Assembly (NCBI GenBank): GCA_035378955.1
Contig: DAOSUS010000107.1
Span: 1-8,058, forward strand
Direction of reading: 5' to 3'
DNA: 8,058 bases
DNA from: Candidatus Hydrogenedens sp.
GTDB taxonomy: Bacteria > Hydrogenedentota > Hydrogenedentia > Hydrogenedentales > Hydrogenedentaceae
In this document: piece after piece, positions 1-5,986 of the stretch
Layout: each line of letters begins with the position of its first letter
How positions within the stretch are numbered: the first letter of the stretch is position 1
The notes under the pieces: generated by a model
What the model was told of the DNA's origin: nothing
Database searches by the model: none
Seen by the model: the letters and a program-made list of their open reading frames with translations, nothing else
Made by a program: the position numbers and the translations under genes

Positions 1-35
1 AGAATAAATAATCAAAAATTTATTTAAATAAAAAC

Positions 36-64
36 TTGACATTTCTGTAATATTTTGATAAAAA
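36..64 (+). promoter_or_regulatory. Sigma-70-type promoter for the tandem small ORFs
   Basis: A perfect -35 TTGACA lies at 36-41. A 17-nt spacer leads to TAAAAA at 59-64 (4 of 6 matches to TATAAT), preceded by TGA at 56-58, which forms an extended -10. The DNA upstream (1-35) is almost pure A/T and could act as an UP element. It points at the small ORF starting at 105, about 35 bp beyond the expected start of transcription. Identified by eye; this is the best promoter match I found in the window. Confidence 0.7.
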
Positions 65-104
65 TAGTAGTATTATTATTGAAACAAAAAGGAGTAAATT
101 AAAA

Positions 105-233
105 ATGAAACATGTTCAGGTTTTAACAAAAAAACCTGCAAAGATGCAGGTAAGCAATTTCCAAGCATGGAAAGATTTCTTAGTCAAATTGACAGACCAG
201 ATTGTTGAGTTTGTTTTTATAAAAACATCCTAA
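105..233 (+). CDS. Small hypothetical protein (42 aa), first of a paralogous pair
   Basis: Begins MKHVQVLTKK; family not recognised. The ATG at 105 follows an AAAAAGGAG ribosome-binding site (86-94) with a 10-nt gap, and a good promoter lies just upstream, so translation is plausible despite the small size. Residues 7-20 read LTKKPAKMQVSNFQ and match residues 10-23 of the next ORF (LTKTPALAQVSNFQ). Residues about 21-40 (AWKDFLVKLTDQIVEFVFIK) look like a hydrophobic or amphipathic helix. There is no Cys, no obvious signal peptide and no Gly-Gly leader site. A 7-bp hairpin (134-151) falls inside the ORF. Seventeen nucleotides separate its stop from the next ATG, so the two are probably cotranscribed. 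It could be a secreted or membrane-active peptide, a peptide precursor, or a shortened copy of its neighbour. The ORF is well supported; the function is unknown. Confidence 0.6.
   Translation: MKHVQVLTKKPAKMQVSNFQAWKDFLVKLTDQIVEFVFIKTS
134..151 (+). other. Hairpin inside the first small ORF
   Basis: ACCTGCA (134-140) and TGCAGGT (145-151) form a perfect 7-bp stem closed by an AAGA loop. It covers codons 10-16 of the 42-codon ORF. No U-tract follows, so it is not an intrinsic terminator. The 3' arm overlaps the start of the 17-bp repeat, but the second copy has no equivalent stem. It may affect translation or RNA stability; it may also be chance. Confidence 0.4.
147..163 (+). repeat. 17-bp direct repeat, copy 1
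   Basis: The sequence CAGGTAAGCAATTTCCA is identical to that at 302-318. Both copies lie in the same reading phase of their ORFs and encode QVSNF followed by the start of a Gln codon. Identity at third positions as well as amino acids, with diverged flanks, suggests a recent duplication, gene conversion, or selection on the nucleotide sequence. Confidence 0.85.
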
Positions 234-250
234 TAAAAAGGATTGGATAT

Positions 251-472
251 ATGAAAAAAAATAGACATATTTCACCGCTTACAAAAACACCGGCTTTGGC
301 ACAGGTAAGCAATTTCCAGATTAAATTGCAAGCCACAACGGACATTATTGACCGACTTCTCCTTGTTCCCAGACAAGCACCCTGGAAAGCTACAGGGCCT
401 ACAGGAGAAACAACGAATACGGATACCAATGTAGACACGGGAACAACTACAGGTGGAATAACAGGTCTCTAA
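251..472 (+). CDS. Small hypothetical protein (73 aa) with Thr/Gly-rich tail, second of a paralogous pair
   Basis: Family not recognised. The ATG at 251 follows AAAAAGGA (235-242) with an 8-nt gap. Three parts are visible: a basic N-terminus (MKKNRHISP), the block shared with the upstream ORF (LTKTPALAQVSNFQ, residues 10-23), then a short hydrophobic stretch (DIIDRLLLVP, 31-40). The last 28 residues (46-73) are low complexity, with 11 Thr and 6 Gly and no Cys, and would be flexible and polar. There is no clear signal peptide. A conserved front with a variable, Thr-rich back is the layout of many modified-peptide precursors, but no modifying enzyme is visible in the window. Alternatively it is a small surface or secreted protein. 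Its stop codon (470-472) directly abuts the convergent kinase stop. Confidence 0.6.
   Translation: MKKNRHISPLTKTPALAQVSNFQIKLQATTDIIDRLLLVPRQAPWKATGPTGETTNTDTNVDTGTTTGGITGL
302..318 (+). repeat. 17-bp direct repeat, copy 2
   Basis: Identical to 147-163, starting 155 bp downstream of it, and in frame at codons 18-23 of the second small ORF. It encodes the shared QVSNF motif. Confidence 0.85.
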
Positions 473-1315
473 TTAAATTCGGCTTTGTGTCACATTAGAC
501 AAAGCAATTCGTAATTCATCACAATCGCGATAACGATTTTCTGGCTTTTTGGAGAGGAGTTTCATAATTACATTGCCTAATGCAAAGGGACATTTGGGGT
601 TTACAGTGGTTGGGTGCTCTGGCATTAAATTCAAATGGCAATGATATAACTGTTGTAAATTATCCACAGGGAAAGGCAACTTCTCTGTAAACATCATATA
701 CATTGTAATGCCTAACGAATATAAATCTGATTTAGGAGTTACTCTTTCTCCCCGAATTACTTCCGGTGCAACAAACATAGGGGTAATTTGCTGGCTGATA
801 TTCCTATCCAACAATTCCAATATAAAATTATTGCCAAACAAAGAATAGTCCGCAATTTTAACAATACCTCTCCGAGTAAACAATACATTCGCCGGTTTAA
901 AATCATGGTGAACAAAACCATTATCATGTAGATACTGCAAACCGATACAAATTTGAATAATAATGTTCACCCGTTCCTGCAAATTCCACGGACGATTGGC
1001 AAGATACCAACGGAGGTTCGGACCATCCACAAACTCCATTAACATACATCTACCCTCATCGCCATCAATAAAATCAAATATCTGAACAAGATTTTGATGC
1101 TTCAGTTTTTTGAACTTCTTAACATTCTGGATAAGGTCCATAAGATGAAGACGATTTCTAAAAAAATTCTCACGGAATAATTTTACAGCGACAGCATCGC
1201 CTTTCTTCGTATCAATACCTTGATATACAATTCCCGTTCCTCCTTGTCCTAAAATCTTCACAAGTCGAATATGATATAACTGTGAACGGTCTGGAGCATA
1301 GGAAGAATCCGACAT
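473..1315 (-). CDS. Hanks-type (eukaryote-like) Ser/Thr protein kinase, atypical motifs
   Basis: A 280-aa soluble protein consisting of one kinase domain, with no membrane segment and no PASTA or other sensor domain. Visible motifs: Gly-rich loop GQGGTG (23-28), ATP-anchoring Lys45 in AVAVK, catalytic loop HHDFKPAN (136-143) with Asp138, Lys140 and Asn143, metal-binding Asp156, APE at 183-185, the subdomain IX Asp197 in KSDLYSLG, and Arg261 in the last helix. Three positions deviate: HHD replaces HRD, DYS (156-158) replaces DFG, and by hand alignment the alpha-C Glu is Asn64. The transfer machinery (Lys45, Asp138, Asn143, Asp156) is intact, so activity is plausible, without the usual activation-loop control. 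The ATG is preceded by AAGGAT, and the rsfS stop is only 4 nt upstream, so it is the last gene of that cluster. Substrates are unknown. Confidence 0.92.
   Translation of the reverse strand: MSDSSYAPDRSQLYHIRLVKILGQGGTGIVYQGIDTKKGDAVAVKLFRENFFRNRLHLMDLIQNVKKFKKLKHQNLVQIFDFIDGDEGRCMLMEFVDGPNLRWYLANRPWNLQERVNIIIQICIGLQYLHDNGFVHHDFKPANVLFTRRGIVKIADYSLFGNNFILELLDRNISQQITPMFVAPEVIRGERVTPKSDLYSLGITMYMMFTEKLPFPVDNLQQLYHCHLNLMPEHPTTVNPKCPFALGNVIMKLLSKKPENRYRDCDELRIALSNVTQSRI
482..505. other. Inverted repeat at the convergent gene ends
   Basis: GCTTTGT (482-488) and ACAAAGC (499-505) make a 7-bp stem with a 10-nt loop. It lies inside the kinase's final codons and 9 nt past the stop of the plus-strand small ORF. 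Neither side has a clear U-tract, so a two-way terminator is possible but weakly supported. No better terminator is visible between the abutting genes. Confidence 0.3.
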
Positions 1316-1319
1316 ACAC

Positions 1320-1745
1320 TCAATCCTTATCCCCTGTTTCCTTTGATTTATCTTCTTTCAATTTTAATTCTATCTTCGGGGCATCTCCCCACATTCCATC
1401 GAGGTCATAATAATCCCTTGCCTTTTGCTTGAAAATATGAAATACAACCGAACCATAGTCCATTACCATCCAATTATCCTGAAAAGTCCCTTCGGTGGAT
1501 AGAGGAACAATACCCTTCGTTTTTAACCCTTCATACACTGCATTAAAAACAGCCTTTTGTTGCGGTTCACTCGTTACAGTGCAAAGAATAAAACTATCCG
1601 CAAGAAGAGTTAAACCTTCTAAATTATACGCCTTAATATCTTTGGCTTTCTTCTCAGACGCTATTCGGGCAATAGCCCGTGCTATTGTCAGAGGTGAACG
1701 CCTTGTTTTTTTCACACTCGTTACCGTTGATGTTTTTTTTCTCAA
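1320..1745 (-). CDS. rsfS: Ribosomal silencing factor RsfS (RsfA/YbeB/Iojap family)
   Basis: RsfS binds protein uL14 on the 50S subunit and prevents joining to the 30S, lowering translation under nutrient limitation. The family core spans about residues 21-122 of 141. Diagnostic stretches are DIKAYNLEGLTLLADSFILC (36-55), NWMVMDYGSVVFHIF (91-105) and KARDYYDLDGMWGDA (108-122). The family is usually 105-120 aa; here there is an extra Lys/Arg-rich N-terminus (about 20 residues) and a charged C-terminal tail. The start is a TTG at 1743-1745. It is chosen because AAGGTGG lies 6 nt upstream and no Met codon occurs before residue 93. A run of eight A follows directly after the start. gatB ends 13 nt upstream and the kinase starts 4 nt downstream, so the three are probably cotranscribed. 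The common neighbour nadD is not here. Confidence 0.93.
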   Translation of the reverse strand: MRKKTSTVTSVKKTRRSPLTIARAIARIASEKKAKDIKAYNLEGLTLLADSFILCTVTSEPQQKAVFNAVYEGLKTKGIVPLSTEGTFQDNWMVMDYGSVVFHIFKQKARDYYDLDGMWGDAPKIELKLKEDKSKETGDKD

Positions 1746-1758
1746 TATTTTCCACCTT

Positions 1759-3189
1759 CTATTTATTTAGTTCTTCTTTCAGAATATCATTTACTATTTT
1801 GGGATTGGCTTTTCCTTGTGTTTCACGCATAATTTGACCTACAAAGAAACCAAAAAGTTTATCTTTTCCACTCCGATATTGTTCCAATTGAGATGGATTT
1901 TTTTCAATCACTTCCCGCACTATTTTTCGGATTGCTTCAATATCGGTAATTTGCACCAAACCTTCTTCTTTAATAATCTCTTCTGGGGACTTCCCCGTTT
2001 TAAAAACTTTTCGCAAAACTTCCTTAGCAATTTTACCACTAATAACCTCATCTTTTACTAATGCTATTAACTGAGCAATATGTTCCGGTGTTACCGGAGA
2101 ATTTTCTAGGGTCGCATTTTCATAAGCAAGCACCGCCTGAAGTTCTACCTGTATCCAATTAGCAGCCTGTTTTGGCTCTGCTCCCAATCGAACCGTTTCT
2201 TCATAATAATCTGCCATAACCTTAGTAGAGGTCAATACACTGGCATCATATAGCGATAATCCGTATTCCTCCTGAAATCGCTTCCTTCGAGCCTGAGGTA
2301 ATTCAGGCATTGTTTGTCTCACCCGTTCTACCCATTTATCGGATACCGCAAGAGGAACAAGGTCAGGTTCGGGGAAATAACGATAATCATGGGCAGATTC
2401 TTTATGTCTTTGTGAAAAGGTTATACCACGGTCAGGGTCCCAACCTCTTGTTTCCTGAATTACCTTTCCCCCGGATTGTAAGGTCTGTATTTGCCTGTCT
2501 ACTTCATACTCGATTGCTTTGACAACCCCACTAAACGAAGCCACATTCTTTATCTCCGTTTTAACCCCTAATTTATCCGAACCTTTTTCTCGGACACTTA
2601 CATTCGCTTCTGCACGAAGAGAGCCCTCCTCCATATTACAATCACTTACACCTAAATATTCAAGCAGTTGCTTTAATTCGGTTAAGAAAACAAAAACTTC
2701 CTCCAATGACCTTAAATCTGGATAGGTTACAATCTCTAACAAAGGGACTCCACTGCGATTGAAATCCACCCCACTATAACCACCACCCAAATCGTGAGTA
2801 TTCCTCGCTGTATCTTCTTCCAGATGCGCCCTTAATATCCGTATTCGCTTCTTTTCACCCTTTACTTCTATTTCTAAATATCCTTCCTGACATAACGGCA
2901 AATCGTACTGGCTAATCTGATAGTTTTTCGCTAAATCTGGATAAAAATAATTTTTTCGGTCCATTTTTGACCATTTCGCTATAGAACAATTCAAAGCCAG
3001 TCCTACCGCAATGGCTTTATTCACAAACTCCTTATTCAAAACAGGCAAAACCCCGGGCATACCCAAACAAACAGGGCATACCTGCGTGTTGGGAGGTGCA
3101 TGGAAATTTGTACTACAAGAACAAAACGCCTTCGATTGCGTATTAATCTCTACATGAACTTCCATTCCTATCACAGATTCATATTCCAT
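1759..3189 (-). CDS. gatB: Asp/Glu-tRNA(Asn/Gln) amidotransferase subunit B
   Basis: GatB binds the mischarged tRNA and activates the Glu (or Asp) side chain with ATP, so that ammonia delivered from GatA converts it to Gln (or Asn). At 476 aa it has normal length. It begins VIGMEVHVEI and carries the zinc-site cysteines C23, C25, C38 and C41 (CSC and CPVC). The family signature DRKNYFYPDLAKNYQISQYD is at 77-96 and DFNRSGVPLLEIVT at 142-155. The C-terminal third (from about 330) is the helical GatB/YqeY-type tail that contacts tRNA, ending with LFGFFVGQIMRETQGKANP. The ATG at 3187-3189 is preceded by TAGGA with an 8-nt gap. gatA ends 163 bp upstream, wider than the other joints, so an internal promoter is possible, though none is convincing. 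The TAG stop shows TAG is read as stop here. Confidence 0.97.
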   Translation of the reverse strand: MEYESVIGMEVHVEINTQSKAFCSCSTNFHAPPNTQVCPVCLGMPGVLPVLNKEFVNKAIAVGLALNCSIAKWSKMDRKNYFYPDLAKNYQISQYDLPLCQEGYLEIEVKGEKKRIRILRAHLEEDTARNTHDLGGGYSGVDFNRSGVPLLEIVTYPDLRSLEEVFVFLTELKQLLEYLGVSDCNMEEGSLRAEANVSVREKGSDKLGVKTEIKNVASFSGVVKAIEYEVDRQIQTLQSGGKVIQETRGWDPDRGITFSQRHKESAHDYRYFPEPDLVPLAVSDKWVERVRQTMPELPQARRKRFQEEYGLSLYDASVLTSTKVMADYYEETVRLGAEPKQAANWIQVELQAVLAYENATLENSPVTPEHIAQLIALVKDEVISGKIAKEVLRKVFKTGKSPEEIIKEEGLVQITDIEAIRKIVREVIEKNPSQLEQYRSGKDKLFGFFVGQIMRETQGKANPKIVNDILKEELNK

Positions 3190-3263
3190 AAACCAATCCT
3201 AAAAGATTTCTATGTTATGATACTCAATTTTGTTATCCATGAAAAAACATATCCACATTAGAT

Positions 3264-3335
3264 TTATGTGACCTTTTTATTGACGATAATTTTTCTATTT
3301 TTCAATAATTCGCAGAGAGCAGGATATTTTTTCAT
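3264..3335 (-). CDS. Possible 23-codon micro-ORF between gatA and gatB
   Basis: This reading frame begins MKKYPALCELLKNRK, ends at a TAA, and starts 17 nt after the gatA stop. AAGGA lies about 10 nt before its ATG, a usable but long spacing. It is basic (eight Lys/Arg in 23), has one Cys, and matches no family I know. It could be a translated small protein, a coupling or leader peptide for gatB, or a chance ORF in AT-rich DNA; the last is quite likely. Apart from this ORF I see nothing clear in the 163-bp gap except a weak CACAT/ATGTG inverted repeat. Confidence 0.2.
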   Translation of the reverse strand: MKKYPALCELLKNRKIIVNKKVT

Positions 3336-3352
3336 TACACCTATATCCTTAA

Positions 3353-4828
3353 CTACAATGATGGAAAACCTATTTCTTTTTCCCTGTTCTGCTCGTATAA
3401 ATAAGCCACTGATAATAAATGTTCTTCATTAAAATGTTTTCCAATAAATTGCAAACCTACTGGCAAACCCTCCTGTGTTAAACCGCAAGGAACAGATATT
3501 GCCGGTAAAGCTGCTAAATTAACTGATATGGTATAAATATCACTTAAATACATTTCCAGTGGATTTTGTGTTTTCTCACCAAAACGAAATGCAGGCGTTG
3601 GGGATGTCGGACCTATAATAACATCACACTTCTGAAAAGCCTTCTCGAAATCTTGAGTAATCAGCCTGCGAACCTTTTGTGCTTTTAGGTAATACGCATC
3701 ATAATATCCGCTGGACAAAACATAAGTTCCTAATAGTATTCTTCTTTTTACTTCGGCTCCAAAGCCTTCACTGCGCGTGCGTTTATACATATCAATAATA
3801 TTGTGGGAGTCCGCATGTCGAAACCCATAACGAACTCCATCAAAACGGGCTAAATTCGCACTTGCTTCTGCGGTGCAAATAATATAGTAAGTAGCCACTG
3901 CGAACTCCGTATGCGGTAGAGAAACCTCAACAACTTCTGCACCCTGCTTTTCAAGGGCTTGAACGGCTTTCATAATTAAATCTTTAATTTCTTTATTCAA
4001 ATCCTCTGTAAAATATTCTCGGGATAGCCCGATACGAAGAGGAACTTTATTTATCCCTTGTTTTATCTTTTCTACATAATCAGGCAAAGGCAAATCTACA
4101 GAAGTGGTATCCTTTGGGTCTTTTCCTCCTATAACAGAAAGAGTTATAGCACTATCCAGAACATTTCTGCTTAAAGGACCTATCTGGTCTAACGATGAAG
4201 CAAAGGCAACCAGCCCATATCTGGAAACTCTACCGTATGTCGGTTTTAGTCCCACACAACCACAAAAAGAAGCCGGTTGACGAATAGACCCTCCCGTATC
4301 ACTACCTAACGATATTACACACTCTCCCGCGGAAACTGATGCAGCTGACCCGCCACTGGAACCTCCCGGCACACATTCTAAATTCCAGGGATTGCGGGTT
4401 AATTTAATGGAACTATTTTCTGTGGATGAACCCATTGCGAACTCATCCATGTTAACCTTGCCAATTAGAATAGCATTCGCATCAAATAACTTCTGAACCA
4501 CTGTAGCATCATAAGGGCTACGATACCCGGCAAGGATTTTTGAAGCACAAGTAGTGAACCCTTCCTTCGTGCATATTACTTCTTTGATAGATATCGGCAC
4601 GCCAGCAAGAGGTCCTACAGCAAATACCTTCTTTACAATTTTTTCCTCTAATGCTTTTGCTTGTTGAAGGGCATAATCACTCCAAATTTGAGTAAAAGCA
4701 TCTATTTTGTTATCAACCTGTTGAATACGGTCAAGAAAACTCTGAACGACTTCAACCGGCGATACCTCTTTATTCCTTACACTTGCACTTATTTCAGAAG
4801 CACTCTTTTGCCACCAATGTTCCGACAT
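3353..4828 (-). CDS. gatA: Asp/Glu-tRNA(Asn/Gln) amidotransferase subunit A
   Basis: GatA is the amidase-signature glutaminase of GatCAB; it releases ammonia from glutamine and channels it to GatB. The protein is 491 aa, normal for the family. The Ser-cisSer-Lys catalytic triad is visible as Lys82 (in SIKEVIC), Ser157 (in the Gly/Ser signature GGSSGGSAAS, 155-164) and Ser181 (in GSDTGGSIRQPA). This spacing equals K79/S154/S178 of characterised GatA proteins. Other hallmarks are VNMDEFAMGSSTENS (125-139) and GLKPTYGRVSRYGLVAFASS (193-212). The residue after the catalytic Lys is Glu rather than the commoner Asp, a mild change. The ATG at 4826-4828 lies 1 nt from the gatC stop, and its GGAGG ribosome-binding site (plus-strand 4838-4842) sits inside the gatC end, so the two are translationally coupled. 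Confidence 0.98.
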   Translation of the reverse strand: MSEHWWQKSASEISASVRNKEVSPVEVVQSFLDRIQQVDNKIDAFTQIWSDYALQQAKALEEKIVKKVFAVGPLAGVPISIKEVICTKEGFTTCASKILAGYRSPYDATVVQKLFDANAILIGKVNMDEFAMGSSTENSSIKLTRNPWNLECVPGGSSGGSAASVSAGECVISLGSDTGGSIRQPASFCGCVGLKPTYGRVSRYGLVAFASSLDQIGPLSRNVLDSAITLSVIGGKDPKDTTSVDLPLPDYVEKIKQGINKVPLRIGLSREYFTEDLNKEIKDLIMKAVQALEKQGAEVVEVSLPHTEFAVATYYIICTAEASANLARFDGVRYGFRHADSHNIIDMYKRTRSEGFGAEVKRRILLGTYVLSSGYYDAYYLKAQKVRRLITQDFEKAFQKCDVIIGPTSPTPAFRFGEKTQNPLEMYLSDIYTISVNLAALPAISVPCGLTQEGLPVGLQFIGKHFNEEHLLSVAYLYEQNREKEIGFPSL

Positions 4829-4829
4829 T

Positions 4830-5132
4830 TTAATCTACCTCCAAAATTTTCGGGACTAAAAAATATTCGCCATCATGCAGAGGAGCACAGCGCAATGCAT
4901 CTTCCTTTGTTATCGTTATTTGCACCTCGTCTTCCCTTAAAATATTTTCCATCGGGACTGCATGCATCATAGGTTCTACATTTTCAGTAGATAATTCATT
5001 AAGTTTCTCTACATAACCTATTATCTCAGACAAATCGGAAGCCAATTTTTCTGCTTGTTCATTGTCAAGATATAAATACGATAAATCTGCAATATGATAT
5101 ATCTCATCACGACTAATTTTTCTATCAGACAT
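4830..5132 (-). CDS. gatC: Asp/Glu-tRNA(Asn/Gln) amidotransferase subunit C
   Basis: GatC is the small subunit that wraps around GatA and stabilises its contact with GatB. It is 100 aa from the chosen start. Family features: KISRDEIYHIADLSYLYL near the N-terminus, the middle stretch LSTENVEPMMHAVPMENILR, and the C-terminal APLHDGEYFLVPKILEVD. Two in-frame ATGs are possible, at 5150 and 5132. I prefer 5132 because GAGG lies about 8 nt before it, while the ATG at 5150 has only a weak TGAGAT, and because the shorter protein starts where GatC proteins normally do. The longer form would add MNEENG (106 aa). It is the first gene of gatC-gatA-gatB-rsfS-kinase. I see no convincing promoter in the AT-rich DNA upstream. 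Confidence 0.95.
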   Translation of the reverse strand: MSDRKISRDEIYHIADLSYLYLDNEQAEKLASDLSEIIGYVEKLNELSTENVEPMMHAVPMENILREDEVQITITKEDALRCAPLHDGEYFLVPKILEVD

Positions 5133-5505
5133 GCCATTTTCCTCATTCATATCTCATTATTTCACAATAGAATATCATAAATACCCTCTCCCTTTCTATA
5201 AGACCTCTCCCCTAAAAATAAGTAAAACAAAAGACCCAAGGGAAGAATAAGACAAAGAAAACAAAAAAACTTATCAGATATAAGAAAAGAAACATATAAG
5301 AAAAAACTATAGACATAGATAACAAATGGGCTTAATATAAACCTTTATGATGGATTAAAAAACATCAATAATAGGAATGAAAAAAGGAAATTCTACAACC
5401 TGGCACACTTTCTTTTTTCTCTTTGCAGATTGGATTTTAAATAAGCTAAAAGATTATAACTTCAAATTACACGAATAGGCACAAATATAACAAAATGAAA
5501 AAATC

Positions 5506-5529
5506 GTTTATCGTTCATGACATGTAAAC
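5506..5529. repeat. Bipartite 24-bp palindrome
   Basis: GTTTA, four bases, TCATGA, four bases, TAAAC: the outer arms and the centre are symmetric about one axis, while the two 4-bp spacers are not. This is an operator-like shape for a dimeric regulator. It lies about 375 bp upstream of gatC and 250 bp before the transposase remnant, so its target is unclear. It may be chance in AT-rich DNA. Confidence 0.35.
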
Positions 5530-5644
5530 CCTATTGAATCGTTTTTATATGTAGCTAAAGTGTCCTCGCTTCTGGCATCTTTTTGTTTTACATTTGTATA
5601 TTCGTGGCAAGCAAATCCTGTTAAATTGTTTTTACTATAAATCC

Positions 5645-5674
5645 TGTAGAGACGAATAATTATTCGTCTCCACA
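5645..5674. repeat. 30-bp near-perfect palindrome, REP/MITE-like
   Basis: The core at 5649-5670 is a perfect 22-bp palindrome with half-site GAGACGAATAA. The symmetry extends through TGT/ACA to 5645 and 5674 with one mismatched pair (A5648, C5671). It would form a stable hairpin or cruciform. It has no U-tract and follows no gene end, so a terminator role is unlikely. GAGACG...CGTCTC hairpins of this kind resemble short interspersed palindromes found scattered in several bacterial genomes; that likeness is from memory and unverified. Confidence 0.7.
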
Positions 5675-5758
5675 TTATGGATTAGTGGTGTATAGGTTTG
5701 AGCGGATAGAGATCAGCAAGAGTTTAGATATGGTAGGGTGTATATAATAAAAAGTATT

Positions 5759-5978
5759 TAGTATATATTTAATGAAAAAGTATATATTAACGAAGTATAT
5801 ACGAAGAATATTCAAGGCTTTTTGGAGTTATGCGAGGGAGCAGTTGCAGAAATTTCATGAAGTGAGTGGAAAATATTTTGAGTATTACTTGAAAGAATTA
5901 GAATTTCGCTATAATCATTGTGATGAAGATTTATACACATTCATTTTTAACCTCCATCCTCTTGATGAATGTAAATAG
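5759..5978 (+). pseudogene. IS1595/ISXO2-type transposase, C-terminal remnant
   Basis: From about 5815 to the TAG at 5976-5978 the frame encodes FWSYAREQLQKFH, then FEYYLKELEFRYNH and DLYTFIF. This is the characteristic end of ISXO2-type DDE transposases (FWSYAKxxLxKF ... LKExEFRYNH ... LY). A 68-codon ORF from the ATG at 5772 covers it, but the residues before FWSY fit poorly in that frame. Read in the neighbouring frame from 5762, the DNA gives VYTKNIQGF, which fits the family's HTNxIExF motif and joins FWSY if the T5 run at 5819-5823 lost one T. So there is probably a +1 frameshift there, and the catalytic Glu position would be Gln (CAA). Upstream, that frame meets TAG at 5759, and the DDE front part is absent. 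A dead fragment, not a functional gene. Confidence 0.75.
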
Positions 5979-5986
5979 ATAATCAT

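Larger units (their letters stand above)
5133..5771. other. AT-rich intergenic region without a recognisable gene
   Basis: About 640 bp between gatC and the transposase remnant. I find no tRNA, no RNA family and no credible ORF. It must hold the gatC promoter, but no good minus-strand -35/-10 pair is visible; a lone TATAAT on the minus strand at 5458-5453 lacks a -35. The right half holds two palindromes (listed separately), a 9-bp direct repeat AAATCCTGT (5613-5621, 5640-5648), an AATCGTTT pair (5502-5509, 5536-5543) and a plus-strand TATAAT at 5743-5748 without a good -35. The repeat-rich character of 5500-5760 next to a dead transposase suggests mobile-element debris. Confidence 0.6.

Noticed and set aside
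217..438. Minus-strand 73-codon ORF opposite the two small ORFs
   Set aside because: It lies antisense to two ORFs that have promoter, ribosome-binding sites and shared sequence; it has no such support.
1495..1770. Plus-strand ORF opposite rsfS and the gatB end
   Set aside because: Shadow of the strongly recognised rsfS frame, with no family features.
4661..4972. Plus-strand 103-codon ORF opposite gatA/gatC
   Set aside because: Antisense to two certain genes; no motif and no ribosome-binding context of its own.
5191..5500. Promoter for gatC
   Set aside because: Several TATAAT-like and TTGNNN-like words occur, but none pair at 16-18 bp; in DNA this AT-rich single boxes are not evidence.
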